NCBI GenBank assembly: GCA_001314705.1
Contig: LJSU01000016.1
Location: 1 to 64,000 of the forward strand
From: Rhodobacteraceae bacterium HLUCCO07
GTDB lineage: Bacteria; Pseudomonadota; Alphaproteobacteria; Rhodobacterales; Rhodobacteraceae
Length of the DNA stretch: 64,000 nt
Reading direction: 5' to 3'
Shown in pieces: positions 52,824 to 61,523 of this stretch. The notes under the pieces were generated by a model. The model saw only the letters and a program-made list of their open reading frames with translations, was not told where the DNA came from and ran no database searches. Each line of letters begins with the position of its first letter. The stretch's first letter is position 1. A program made the translations under genes and the position numbers.

Positions 52824-53248
52824 CGCGCAATGAACATCCTGTCCCCCGCATTGCCAAGCTCCCGAGCGGCGAGGTCCGCGCCCATCCACACCGGAACATG
52901 ATCCTCCTCGGACGCATCAGAAAGCGGCCGCACCGGTCGTGCAATGAAAACCTCGCACAGCTTTTCGGCCCAAAGATCGTATTCTGGCATATATGTGAAA
53001 CGCCGAAACGCCCCGAGTCTCCGGGGCGATGCGATCTTCCAACCGGTTTCCTCGAACACTTCACGGTGCAAGGCATGAAGTGGCGACTCCCCGTCGTCGA
53101 CACCTCCACCCGGCAATTGCAGTTCCTCGAAGGGCGCCATCTGAAACGTCAGGAGAACATCCCGACCAAATGGCAAGATCGCATAGACGCCGCGTCGTAA
53201 GACATGTCGCCGTAACCGTGTTGGCGGCGCACCGATCCTGCGTATCAT
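52805..53248 (-). CDS. Nudix hydrolase
   Basis: This 147-residue Nudix protein has the box LPGGGVDDGESPLHALHREV then FEETGW at about residues 45-70, with the catalytic Glu residues intact. It cleaves a nucleoside diphosphate linked to another moiety, but the substrate is unknown. Its 3' end overlaps the REC-PP2C gene by 19 bases in convergent orientation. Its start region mirrors that of the divergent hslO. Confidence 0.9.
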   Translation of the reverse strand: MIRRIGAPPTRLRRHVLRRGVYAILPFGRDVLLTFQMAPFEELQLPGGGVDDGESPLHALHREVFEETGWKIASPRRLGAFRRFTYMPEYDLWAEKLCEVFIARPVRPLSDASEEDHVPVWMGADLAARELGNAGDRMFIARYLASR

Positions 53249-53327
53249 GGGGTTTCCCTTGGACCTTCCATTGCCGCTCCTATATTCACGCGGTATGCCA
53301 AGGATCGGCCGCTAAGGAAACCCCATG
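53246..53327. repeat. 12-bp inverted repeat at the divergent start codons
   Basis: CATGGGGTTTCC at 53246-53257 is the exact reverse complement of GGAAACCCCATG at 53316-53327. Each copy contains the start codon and adjacent ribosome site of one of the two divergent genes (Nudix and hslO), so both leaders read AAGG(G)AAACCCCATGA. The 58 bases between hold both promoters. Confidence 0.7.
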
Positions 53328-54323
53328 ACTTTCGGAACTAAAATCGCCTGGGACGACTCGGTTTTGCCGTTCCAACTCGACAATTCAGATATTCGCGGAC
53401 GCGTCGCACGGCTTGACCGAACACTTGAGGGTATTCTTGCCCAGCACGACTACCCCCCGGTCGTCGAGGCGTTGGTCGCGGAAATGGCCCTGTTGACTGC
53501 CCTTATCGGACAGACGATCAAACCGCGCTGGAAACTCTCGCTTCAGGTTCAATCGAACGGTCCCGTGCGCATGATTGCCACTGACTTCTTTGGCCCGTCC
53601 AACGAGGGCGAACCCGCACAACTTCGGGCCTATGCCAGCTTTGACCGCGAAAAACTGGGAAAAGGCCGGCCATTCGAGCAAGTCGGGGAAGGATATTTTG
53701 CCATCCTGATCGACCAGGGAAAGGGGATGACGCCCTATCAAGGCATCACGCCACTTGCCGGGGACTCCATTGCGTCCTGCGCTGAAGCCTATTTTGCTCA
53801 ATCCGAGCAATTGCCAACCCGGTTTTCACTCAGTTTCGGAAAATCCACCGAGGCAAGAGGCGTGGAACACTGGCGCGCTGGTGGCGTCATGCTTCAGCAC
53901 ATGCCAAAAGCCTCGCCGCTTGCCAAGGTTCAGGAGGGTTCGGGCGAGAAAGGGCTCTTGCAGGCAAACGACTTGGTCGATGGTGAAGACGGGGAAAACT
54001 GGAACCGCGCCAACCATCTTCTCGATACGGTGGATGAGATTGAACTCGTCGGCCCGACGATATCGCCCACCGACCTTCTGGTCCGCCTGTTTCACGAAGA
54101 GGCACCACGTGTATATGATGCACAGCCCGTACGCTTCGGCTGTACCTGTTCCGAAGATCGCGTCAGGCAGAGTCTTTCGATCTATTCGGCCAAGGATATC
54201 GAGAAAATGACCACTGAAGAGGACCGGGTTACAGCTGATTGCCAGTTCTGCGGTCGCCACTACGATCTCGATCCCAAAACGCTCGGCTTCGAGGCACAGG
54301 AGCAATCGGATGGAAAAACATGA
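53325..54323 (+). CDS. hslO: Hsp33 redox-regulated chaperone
   Basis: This 332-residue Hsp33-family holdase is activated by disulfide formation under oxidative stress. The zinc/redox site at the C-terminus has the CxC and CxxC pairs: FGCTCSEDRVRQSL near residue 270 and ADCQFCGRHYDLD near 305. The N-terminal domain includes ALIGQTIKPRWKLSLQVQSN. The last 14 bases overlap the Nudix gene that follows, so the next three or four genes may be coupled. Confidence 0.96.
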   Translation: MTFGTKIAWDDSVLPFQLDNSDIRGRVARLDRTLEGILAQHDYPPVVEALVAEMALLTALIGQTIKPRWKLSLQVQSNGPVRMIATDFFGPSNEGEPAQLRAYASFDREKLGKGRPFEQVGEGYFAILIDQGKGMTPYQGITPLAGDSIASCAEAYFAQSEQLPTRFSLSFGKSTEARGVEHWRAGGVMLQHMPKASPLAKVQEGSGEKGLLQANDLVDGEDGENWNRANHLLDTVDEIELVGPTISPTDLLVRLFHEEAPRVYDAQPVRFGCTCSEDRVRQSLSIYSAKDIEKMTTEEDRVTADCQFCGRHYDLDPKTLGFEAQEQSDGKT

Positions 54324-54912
54324 TCCTTTCGGTACAATCCGAGCTGCCTTGGGTCGTCAGGGACGCCCATCGTCCGACTTCGACCTGAACCCCGATACTG
54401 TTCTGCCGGAAGGACGCCAACTGCGTCCCGCTGGCGTGCTCGTCCCACTTGCAGAAGAACGCGGCGACCTGCATGTCATCCTGACCAAAAGATCATCCGC
54501 GCTCAAACATCATCCGGGGCAGATCGCTTTCCCTGGTGGCAAGGTCGAGCCCGGCGATGCCGACGAAGCAGCAGCCGCGTTGCGAGAAGCGCAGGAAGAA
54601 ATCGGCCTCCACCCCTCGAATGTCGAGGTTTTCGGGACGCTGCCAACACATGAAACCGTTACCAGTTTCATGGTGACCCCGGTCATCGGCCGAGTCATAG
54701 AGCCCTTTGACGCCCGCCCTCAACCCGAAGAGGTCGAGGAGATTTTCTCGGTTCCACTTTCACATTTCGCCAATGTTGACCGATTCTCGGTTCAATCGCG
54801 CCGCTGGCTCGGACAACGTAGATACTATTACACGGCGCCCTTTGGCCCTTACTATGTCTGGGGCGCCACTGCGCGTATCCTGCGCGGACTGGCCGAACGG
54901 ATGGCAGGTTGA
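54310..54912 (+). CDS. Nudix hydrolase, CoA pyrophosphatase type
   Basis: This 200-residue protein has the NudL/YeaB-like region VILTKRSSALKHHPGQIAFP followed by the Nudix box GGKVEPGDADEAAAALREAQ then EEIGL. The preceding UPF0035-type segment is diagnostic of CoA pyrophosphatases, which split CoA or acyl-CoA to 4'-phosphopantetheine and 3',5'-ADP. It overlaps hslO by 14 bases and the CCA-adding enzyme gene by one base. Confidence 0.9.
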   Translation: MEKHDPFGTIRAALGRQGRPSSDFDLNPDTVLPEGRQLRPAGVLVPLAEERGDLHVILTKRSSALKHHPGQIAFPGGKVEPGDADEAAAALREAQEEIGLHPSNVEVFGTLPTHETVTSFMVTPVIGRVIEPFDARPQPEEVEEIFSVPLSHFANVDRFSVQSRRWLGQRRYYYTAPFGPYYVWGATARILRGLAERMAG

Positions 54913-56075
54913 TGCATATCCACGGCGATTGGTTCAGAAACGCAGATACGCAGTCGGTTTGCAGCGCATTGACCGAAGCAGGATACCAGGCGCTCTTTGT
55001 CGGCGGCTGTGTACGAAATGCACTTCTAGGCACGGTGGTCAGCGACATCGACATCGCCACGGATGCCACACCCGAAACCGTCACCATGCTGGGAGAAAAT
55101 GCCGGCTTCAAAGTCATTCCAACCGGAATAGACCATGGCACCGTGACCGTGGTGTCCGGCGGAATTCCTCACGAAATCACGACCTTCCGCCGCGATGTCG
55201 AAACCGATGGTCGCCGCGCGGTGATCGCATACGCCGACAATGTCACCGATGATGCACGGCGGCGGGATTTCACGATGAACGCGCTTTATGCCGATCCTGA
55301 TGGCAAGATCATTGATCCGCTTGGCGGCCTTGCCGATCTTGAGGCCCGGCGCGTCCGCTTTATCGAAGATCCGGTCGAGCGGATCCGCGAGGATTACCTG
55401 CGCGTCTTGCGATTTTTCCGATTTCACGCCTGGTATGGCGATGCTCGGGCCGGGATCGACCCCGTGGGCCTTGCGGCCGTGGCGGAAAATCTGGATGGCC
55501 TCAGTGCACTCTCGCGCGAGCGCGTCGGTGCCGAGATGAAGAAACTCCTGGATGCACCCGATCCGGCCCCATCTGTTGCTGCGATGCGCGCGACCGGGGT
55601 GTTGAGCATCATTCTTCCAGGCGCAGATGACCGCACCCTCGCCCCGCTTGTTCACGCCGAGGCGTCGCTTGGTATTGCGCCCGACCCAATCCGGCGGCTC
55701 GCTTGCCTCGGCGGGGAGGATATTGCCGACCGGTTGCGCCTTTCACGAAAGGAGGCCTCGCATCTGGCCAGTTTGCAGTCCGCATCCGACTTGGTGAAAT
55801 CGCCCGATGTTCTGGCTTACAGGCGGTCGTACGCGATCGCGCAGGATATCATCCTTCTGAACGCCGCCCTACTGGGTCAGAACCCAAATCCTGACGACCT
55901 TGAGTTGGCCCAGATGGGCGCGGCGGCAAGGTTCCCAATAAGGGCGCGAGACCTGATGCCGGAGTATCAGGGCCCAGCCCTTGGGCAGCGCATGAAAGCC
56001 TTGGAAGAAGCCTGGATTGAATCGGGTTTTCAACTCTCGCGCGAGGCTCTGCTCGCGCTGCCGGACGAGAGCTGA
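54912..56075 (+). CDS. cca: CCA tRNA nucleotidyltransferase
   Basis: This 387-residue class II nucleotidyltransferase adds or repairs the 3' CCA end of tRNA. The active site is LFVGGCVRNALLGTVVSDID then IATDATPETV, with the two metal-binding Asp. RRDFTMNALYADPDGKIIDP and RVRFIEDPVERIREDYLRVL are the B and D motifs. A TTG lies one codon before the chosen ATG, which itself overlaps the Nudix stop (TGATG). Poly(A) polymerase is a close homologue, but its extra C-terminal extension is absent. Confidence 0.93.
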   Translation: MHIHGDWFRNADTQSVCSALTEAGYQALFVGGCVRNALLGTVVSDIDIATDATPETVTMLGENAGFKVIPTGIDHGTVTVVSGGIPHEITTFRRDVETDGRRAVIAYADNVTDDARRRDFTMNALYADPDGKIIDPLGGLADLEARRVRFIEDPVERIREDYLRVLRFFRFHAWYGDARAGIDPVGLAAVAENLDGLSALSRERVGAEMKKLLDAPDPAPSVAAMRATGVLSIILPGADDRTLAPLVHAEASLGIAPDPIRRLACLGGEDIADRLRLSRKEASHLASLQSASDLVKSPDVLAYRRSYAIAQDIILLNAALLGQNPNPDDLELAQMGAAARFPIRARDLMPEYQGPALGQRMKALEEAWIESGFQLSREALLALPDES

Positions 56076-56078
56076 GGT

Positions 56079-57302
56079 ATGCAGGTTTTCAAGATCGAGC
56101 GACTTGGCCATCAGGGTGACGGAATCGCACCAGGACCTGTCTTTGCGCCAATGACGCTTCCCGACGAAGAGGTCAGCGGATCACTTGACGGCGACCGGCT
56201 CGCAGATATTCGCGTTCTCACCCCCTCACCCGAACGGGTTTCGCCACCCTGTCGCCATTTCAAGTCCTGCGGCGGATGCCAGTTGCAGCATGCCTCTGAC
56301 GCTTTGGTCGCCGAGTGGAAGGTCGAAATGGTGAAACAGGCCCTGGATGCGCACGGCTTGTCCACCCATTTTCGCCCGATCATTACATCACCCGCACAAT
56401 CGCGCCGGCGTGCCGTGTTTTCGGCACGACGCAACCGGAAATCCGCACTTGCCGGGTTTCATGCCCGGGCATCGAACCAGGTCATCGCCACACCGAATTG
56501 CAATCTCGTCGATCCCGCTTTGCTTGCCGGTCTAAGGGTGTCTGAACGGCTGGCAGAGATTTGCGCGAGCCGACGGAACGAGCTGAACGTCACGGTCACA
56601 CTCTCAGATGGAGGGCTTGACGTGTCCGCAGCGGGAGGACCAGACGCCGATCGTTCAAAGCTCGTGGAGATGGCAGTCTTGGCCGAGCGTTTTGATCTTG
56701 CCCGTCTTACCTGGAACAACGAGATCATCGTCACGCGCCGTCCACCGATCCAGTCATTTGCTGGGATCGAGATCGTTCCGCCTCCCGGCGCTTTCTTGCA
56801 GGCGACAAAAGAGGGCGAAACTGCCCTCCGCGATGCGGTTCAGGAGGTCGTTTCGGGCGCAAAATCCATCATCGATCTGTTCGCTGGCTGTGGCACCTTC
56901 GCGCTCCCCTTGGCGGTGCAGGCGCGCGTTCACGCGGTTGAAGCCAGCCATGACATGATACAGGCGCTCAACAAGGGTTGGCGTAACGGAAACGATCTGA
57001 GGCAAGTCACAAGCGAAACGCGCGACCTTTTTCGAAATCCAGTCCGCGCCGATGAGCTCTCGTACCTCGACGCCTGCGTTATCGATCCTCCGCGCGCCGG
57101 GGCTCGAGCACAAGTCCACGAGCTTGCCCGCGCGAGTATCGCAAGAATCGCCTATGTCTCTTGTAATCCGCGTACCTTTGCCCGTGATGCCGCCGCATTG
57201 ATCGACGCCGGATATGAACTCGACTGGGTTCAAGTCGTCGATCAGTTTCGCTGGTCCACGCATGTTGAACTTGCGTCATCGTTCACCCTCACATCGGCGT
57301 GA
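56079..57302 (+). CDS. RNA (uracil-C5) methyltransferase, RlmD/RumA type
   Basis: This 407-residue class I SAM-dependent enzyme methylates uracil C5 in 23S rRNA or tRNA. The iron-sulfur ligands appear as CRHFKSCGGCQLQHA near residue 63 and NCNLVDP further on. The SAM motif is SIIDLFAGCGTFALPLA, followed by ACVIDPPRAGARAQVHEL, and the catalytic Cys is in YVSCNPRTFARD near the C-terminus. The full set of cysteines supports RlmD/RumA rather than TrmA. It starts three bases after the cca stop. Confidence 0.92.
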   Translation: MQVFKIERLGHQGDGIAPGPVFAPMTLPDEEVSGSLDGDRLADIRVLTPSPERVSPPCRHFKSCGGCQLQHASDALVAEWKVEMVKQALDAHGLSTHFRPIITSPAQSRRRAVFSARRNRKSALAGFHARASNQVIATPNCNLVDPALLAGLRVSERLAEICASRRNELNVTVTLSDGGLDVSAAGGPDADRSKLVEMAVLAERFDLARLTWNNEIIVTRRPPIQSFAGIEIVPPPGAFLQATKEGETALRDAVQEVVSGAKSIIDLFAGCGTFALPLAVQARVHAVEASHDMIQALNKGWRNGNDLRQVTSETRDLFRNPVRADELSYLDACVIDPPRAGARAQVHELARASIARIAYVSCNPRTFARDAAALIDAGYELDWVQVVDQFRWSTHVELASSFTLTSA

Positions 57303-57369
57303 GCCGCAAAATAATGAGAAGGGCGTCAACGCTACTGTAGTAGGATGCCAAAAACTGTGGGGCAGCAGG

Positions 57370-57864
57370 ATGCAGATCATCAGGTTTCTCGTACTTGCGC
57401 TGGCTCTGGCCGGACTTGCAGGATGCGCGTCGAAATTCCGAACCTATAATGGCCCCGAAGTTACACATGTTGTTGTAAACAAAGGCGATCGGGCGCTGTA
57501 TCTTCTCCATCATGGCGGGGTTCTGAAATCTTATCGTGTCGGTTTGGGCTTCGCGCCCGAGGGTCACAAACGCTTCGAAGGCGACGGAAGAACACCCGAG
57601 GGAACATACGTTATCGACCGACGCAATCCGAACAGCGAATTCCATCTATCCATCGGTGTCTCCTATCCAAACGAAGTCGACCGCGCCTATGCCAGTTCAA
57701 AGGGGCGCGATCCTGGCGGTGATGTCTTTATTCACGGTCGCCCTTGGAAGAACCGAAAGGGTAGCCAGGACTGGACCGCTGGATGCATCGCAGTCACCAA
57801 CAGTGAGATGGAAGAGATTTACGCGATGGTTCGAAACGGGACACCGATCACGATCAACCCCTGA
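57370..57864 (+). CDS. L,D-transpeptidase lipoprotein (YkuD domain)
   Basis: This 164-residue exported YkuD-family protein has a lipoprotein signal ending in LAGLAGCAS, with Cys at about residue 20. The catalytic region is DVFIHGRPWKNRKGSQDW then TAGCIAVTNSEMEEI near residues 120-148, holding the His and Cys. Family members cross-link peptidoglycan through L,D bonds or attach proteins to it. The Ser before Gly-Cys in typical family members is replaced by Ala (TAGCI). The ribosome site is very close to the ATG. It faces a CAP-domain lipoprotein gene 12 bases away. Confidence 0.9.
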   Translation: MQIIRFLVLALALAGLAGCASKFRTYNGPEVTHVVVNKGDRALYLLHHGGVLKSYRVGLGFAPEGHKRFEGDGRTPEGTYVIDRRNPNSEFHLSIGVSYPNEVDRAYASSKGRDPGGDVFIHGRPWKNRKGSQDWTAGCIAVTNSEMEEIYAMVRNGTPITINP

Positions 57865-57876
57865 AGGCTCATGCCT

Positions 57877-58389
57877 TCAGGATCCCATGATCATGGTCCA
57901 CCAGATCTTGCCACTTTGTTCCTGAAACCACGCAAACCCAAGCTTTGTGGCGCGCTCGTCAAGGATGATCCGTCGCGTATCCTCCTGCTCCATCCATGCG
58001 CCAAGCGTTTCCAATTCTGTCTCGTAAGTCTCGGAAATCAGTTCACCCAGCATCTCGCCCTCATACCCGACACGCTGAACCCGGTCGACCGGAGAAGAAC
58101 CGTCAGATCCAAAATGCCAGGGCCGGCTCTGGACCGACATGTCCCTCGAATGCGTTGCCGCCGCTGCATTCAGCTTCGAATCAAGCTCAACGCTCGGGGC
58201 GCCGGCGGCTTGTCGCAAGGCATTCACCGAATCAAGGACACGAAACTGGATCTGCGCAGTTGATCCGACAGATATGCGGTACAATCTTGGAAGGGGCTTT
58301 CCATCCGCGCCGAGTTGTGGCGTCGTGGTTGTAGCGCAGGCTTGCAGCAGGAAAAGGCACGCAAGCAGAAAACCAAAGTGTCGATTCAT
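57877..58389 (-). CDS. CAP-domain (SCP-like) lipoprotein
   Basis: This 170-residue exported protein has a lipoprotein signal (MNRHFGFLLACLFLLQACAT) with Cys at residue 18. A CAP domain follows, with VELDSKLNAAAATHSRDMSV, RPWHFGSDGSSPVDRVQRVG and a Glu in GEMLGELISETY. CAP proteins in bacteria have no settled biochemical function, though several associate with the envelope. It lies tail to tail with one L,D-transpeptidase gene and is divergent from a second. Confidence 0.88.
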   Translation of the reverse strand: MNRHFGFLLACLFLLQACATTTTPQLGADGKPLPRLYRISVGSTAQIQFRVLDSVNALRQAAGAPSVELDSKLNAAAATHSRDMSVQSRPWHFGSDGSSPVDRVQRVGYEGEMLGELISETYETELETLGAWMEQEDTRRIILDERATKLGFAWFQEQSGKIWWTMIMGS

Positions 58390-58484
58390 GGTACCATCCC
58401 AGTTCTATTTCCCAGCCATAGCTTGACCATGCCACCTTTCAAACCCACAACGACGTGTATTGGCCCCCATGACGCTTGTTTGAT

Positions 58485-58513
58485 TTGCGAGTGCGTCTTT
58501 CAGGCAATATGAT
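58485..58513 (+). promoter_or_regulatory. Sigma-70-type promoter for the second L,D-transpeptidase
   Basis: TTGCGA (58485-58490) and TATGAT (58508-58513) are spaced by 17 bases, with four and five of six consensus matches. They end 35 bases before the ATG at 58549. The spacer contains TCTTTCAGG, which also occurs near the promoter region of the 60-residue peptide gene. Confidence 0.5.
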
Positions 58514-58548
58514 CTAGCGTTATCTACCGGCGACATGAAGAGGACGCA

Positions 58549-59151
58549 ATGAACCGTAACCCTATGCATAACATGAATCGCCGCAATTTTGTTGCTGGTG
58601 GTGCTGCGATGCTGTCCACTCCAGCCATCGCGCAGAACATTGACGGAGAGGAAACGGTAGAGGTCGAACGTGATCTCAGCAAAGTGGTGCGGCGCAATAT
58701 TTCAAGCTTTCGATCGCTCGACTGGCAACCCTATTTCCCTAACCTGAGCAATGGTGCGATCCTGGTCGACATTTCTTCGCGTGCACTACATTTCTGGTCG
58801 GAAGATGAAGCAACCTACAAGCTCTATCCGACCAGCGTCCCGCTCACCGAAGATCTGACGCGCCTTGGTCGAACCAAGGTCGTGCGCAAGGTCGTCGGCC
58901 CAAGCTGGCGCCCGACACCCGCCATGAAAGAGCGCAATCCCGAATGGCCGGATTTCGTAGGCCCTGGGCCGGATAACCCGCTCGGCACACATGCGCTTTA
59001 TCTAAGTTGGACATATTACCGCATCCACGGCACGCATGACACCCGTAAGATTGGCCGTCGATCCTCCAACGGGTGCATCGGTCTTTTCAACGAACATATC
59101 TCGGAGCTTTTCGAACTGACCAAAGTTGGCACACAAGTGTTGCTAATTTGA
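58549..59151 (+). CDS. Tat-exported L,D-transpeptidase (YkuD domain)
   Basis: This 200-residue YkuD enzyme has a twin-arginine signal (NMNRRNFVAGGAAMLSTPAI) near residues 8-27, with cleavage near AIA. The catalytic region reads HGTHDTRKIGRRSSNGCIGL near residues 164-183, with the intact Ser-X-Gly-Cys form. The domain begins after a linker rich in acidic residues. It should make 3-3 peptidoglycan cross-links or anchor lipoproteins in the periplasm. Together with the neighbouring lipoprotein LDT it gives two different export routes for the same chemistry. Confidence 0.93.
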   Translation: MNRNPMHNMNRRNFVAGGAAMLSTPAIAQNIDGEETVEVERDLSKVVRRNISSFRSLDWQPYFPNLSNGAILVDISSRALHFWSEDEATYKLYPTSVPLTEDLTRLGRTKVVRKVVGPSWRPTPAMKERNPEWPDFVGPGPDNPLGTHALYLSWTYYRIHGTHDTRKIGRRSSNGCIGLFNEHISELFELTKVGTQVLLI

Positions 59152-59297
59152 CGACATTTCGACTGCCACGGGTTGCTCGCGTGCAAGATGGGTTTGCAAT
59201 CTTTCAGGTTTGCTGATTATACGGTTGCACGAGGTAAGTCTTGAGTGCTTGCCATCTGTCATGGTGCCTGATGGTGGGCGAATATCTGGAGGATAAC

Positions 59298-59480
59298 ATG
59301 AAGAAACTTGTTCTGGCTGCCGCTCTGACTGCTGCCGCTTCGACTGCCTATGCCGGTTCGATGGACGACCCAGTGATTGAAGAGCCCGTCATCGTGGAAG
59401 AGACTGCAAGCTCGTCGGCTGGGGGCATCATCATTCCGCTGCTCGTTCTGGCCGCGATCGTTGCCGTTGCAGCAGACTGA
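59298..59480 (+). CDS. 60-residue exported acidic membrane peptide
   Basis: This short protein has a signal peptide (MKKLVLAAALTAAASTAYAG), an acidic segment (SMDDPVIEEPVIVEETASS) and a C-terminal hydrophobic helix (GGIIIPLLVLAAIVAVAAD). The start is chosen at 59298 because TGGAGGATAAC precedes it, although an in-frame ATG lies further upstream. It is probably a single-span inner-membrane or periplasmic peptide. No function is known to me, and the bidirectional terminator downstream shows it is its own unit. Confidence 0.75.
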   Translation: MKKLVLAAALTAAASTAYAGSMDDPVIEEPVIVEETASSSAGGIIIPLLVLAAIVAVAAD

Positions 59481-59502
59481 TTGCAGCAACACCTAGACAA
59501 GG

Positions 59503-59533
59503 AAAAGGCGGTGGATGAAACCACCGCCTTTTT
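59503..59533. terminator. Bidirectional intrinsic terminator
   Basis: AAAAGGCGGTGG (59503-59514) pairs with CCACCGCCTTTT (59521-59532) over a six-base loop. Poly-T follows on the plus strand, and TTTT is present on the minus strand after the same stem. It serves the 60-residue peptide gene from the left and hemH from the right. Confidence 0.85.
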
Positions 59534-59557
59534 CAGTTTTCAAGCGCCCGGCAAATA

Positions 59558-60622
59558 TCAACCGATCCAACCTTTCAGGTTGTCCGTTATGATGTCCGAT
59601 AGAACGTCTATGTGTGCTGGTTCAGCATTGAGGCACGGAATATATAGAAAGCTCTCTCCACCCGCTTCAACAAAACTCTCCTGAATTTCTTCATTGATTT
59701 CTTCCAGCGTCTCGATGCAGTCGGCGGAAAAGGCTGGCGCTATTACTGCGATGTTCTTTTTGCCTTCTTCTCGGGCAAGTCGCGCAACTTCCTCAACGGT
59801 GTAGGGTCTCAACCATTCCTCGGGACCAAAGACAGACTGGAACGTGGTTGCAATCTTGTCATCCGTCCAACCCAACCGCTCTTTCAAGAGCCTTGTCGTC
59901 TTCTGGCACTGACAATGGTAGGGATCACCCTCCATCAGATAACGTTTCGGCATCCCGTGGTATGAGACGACCAACAGGTCAGGGGTGATTTCCGCCTTAG
60001 AATAGGCAGCTTCGACCGATTGCGCGAGCGCATCAATATATTGCGGATTGTCAAAATAGGCCGGAACAGTGCGGGCAGCGGGTTGCCATTTTTCCTTCAT
60101 GAGCGCGCGAAAGAATTCGTCATTCGCTGTGCCACTCGTGGCGCCAGCATAGTGCGGATAAAGCGGGAAGAAGAGAAGCTTCGTACAGCCTCTTGCAACC
60201 ATTTCGCGCACCTTGGATCTGGTCGAGGGATTGCCGTAGCGCATGCAGAAATCAACCTCGACATCTTCACCAAATCGCTTGGTGATCTCCTCAGAAATCG
60301 CTTTGGTCTGTTCCTTTGTAATGGTCATCAAAGGGCTTTCGCCCTTATCTTCATTCCAGATCGACTTGTAAGCGGCCCCACTGGAAAACGGCCGCTTTGT
60401 CAGGATGATGAGTTGCAACAGTGGCTGCCACTTCCAGGCCGGATAATCGATCACGCGCTGGTCTGACAGGAACTCGTTCAGATAGCGCCGCATCGACCAG
60501 TAATCATATCCATCAGGCGTTCCAAGGTTTGCTATGAGCACACCAATTCTCTGCCGTGGTATCGCGGGATGATCAGCTGCTGCATGCTCGGGAACCTTGA
60601 GATCTGGATCTTCGTCTTTCAT
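59558..60622 (-). CDS. hemH: Ferrochelatase
   Basis: This 354-residue enzyme inserts ferrous iron into protoporphyrin IX, the last step of heme synthesis. The start of the fold is IGVLIANLGTPDGYDYWSMR near residue 25, and the catalytic His is in LLVVSYHGMPKRYLMEGDPY near 215. GWTDDKIATTFQSVFGPEEW and the C-terminal AVIAPAFSADCIETLEEINE are conserved. It lies 55 bases after the convergent-direction neighbour and ends at a shared terminator. Confidence 0.96.
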   Translation of the reverse strand: MKDEDPDLKVPEHAAADHPAIPRQRIGVLIANLGTPDGYDYWSMRRYLNEFLSDQRVIDYPAWKWQPLLQLIILTKRPFSSGAAYKSIWNEDKGESPLMTITKEQTKAISEEITKRFGEDVEVDFCMRYGNPSTRSKVREMVARGCTKLLFFPLYPHYAGATSGTANDEFFRALMKEKWQPAARTVPAYFDNPQYIDALAQSVEAAYSKAEITPDLLVVSYHGMPKRYLMEGDPYHCQCQKTTRLLKERLGWTDDKIATTFQSVFGPEEWLRPYTVEEVARLAREEGKKNIAVIAPAFSADCIETLEEINEEIQESFVEAGGESFLYIPCLNAEPAHIDVLSDIITDNLKGWIG

Positions 60623-60677
60623 CGCTTGCCCCTGATGGAAAAGTTCTTTGGAACAGATATGCTGTTGAAGAACCAGA

Positions 60678-61499
60678 TCAATCTTTAAGTGGGTTTTCTT
60701 TTACGTTCAGTGCTTCGGCCAAACGTGCCTGTGCAGAACCGGGACGCAAGGGCTGTGGCTGATCAGCATCAGGCGCCCATCCAAGCAAGAATATCAACTC
60801 GAAGGTTGCGATCAGGCGCCCGTCATCTCCAGCATGGGAATCCCGGTAGATACTCTCAGCACGGTCAAGAATCTCTCGCCTTGTCATGTGCTTGATACGA
60901 CCGGCCAATGCGTTTGTTTCACCCATGCCGCGAAGATCACGAACCAGATCCGCCAATGACTCGTAGCTTGCACGAATGGTCACACTATCGGCAACCGGCA
61001 GCGCAAAACCTGCCCGTTGCAACAATCCGCCAAGATCCCGGATCTCGGCCATCGGAGCAACGCGAGGGGAGAGGCCACCCACCACGTCAGCCTCGGCATG
61101 CGCGATCGCGGCGCGCAGTTCCGCAAGGGTCTGCCCGCCGAAAAGAACACCTAGAAAAAGACCATCGGGCCGCAACGCGTGGCGGCTCTGGATCAATTGG
61201 CCCACAGGATCATTCGCCCAGTGTAGCGCCATCGCGTGAACGACCAGATCATGGGCCCCAGCTTCAAGCAAAAGCGTATCGTCGTCCGCGATCTGTGGTG
61301 CATTCGGGATCAGATCGCACCAAAAATCACCCTTCCCCGACACGACAACCGGCTCGTTAAACACTTTGTTAACCACCCCCAAGCGATCCTTGAGCTCATC
61401 GAACGCGATTTCATGGACAAAGTTCACCGGTGCGTTTGCCGCACGGCGTCGATTTCGCAGGAGTGCTGAGCGACAAGTCAGGGTGGTCGGACGGTTCAT
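60678..61499 (-). CDS. SAM-dependent methyltransferase, BioC/NDUFAF5-like
   Basis: This 273-residue class I methyltransferase-like protein aligns in form with BioC and the mitochondrial complex I assembly factor NDUFAF5. AHDLVVHAMALHWANDPVGQ near residue 100 and LRPDGLFLGVLFGGQTLAEL follow the usual order, and the C-terminal half is rich in Arg and Asp. The glycine-rich SAM loop is weak, as reported for NDUFAF5-like proteins that hydroxylate rather than methylate. Alphaproteobacterial homologues are often placed near ubiquinone or respiratory genes. The ATG at 61499 has a weak ribosome site, and it is divergent from comF by only 24 bases. Confidence 0.82.
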   Translation of the reverse strand: MNRPTTLTCRSALLRNRRRAANAPVNFVHEIAFDELKDRLGVVNKVFNEPVVVSGKGDFWCDLIPNAPQIADDDTLLLEAGAHDLVVHAMALHWANDPVGQLIQSRHALRPDGLFLGVLFGGQTLAELRAAIAHAEADVVGGLSPRVAPMAEIRDLGGLLQRAGFALPVADSVTIRASYESLADLVRDLRGMGETNALAGRIKHMTRREILDRAESIYRDSHAGDDGRLIATFELIFLLGWAPDADQPQPLRPGSAQARLAEALNVKENPLKD

Positions 61500-61523
61500 T
61501 GGATTGAGAATAGGAGCGCAAGG

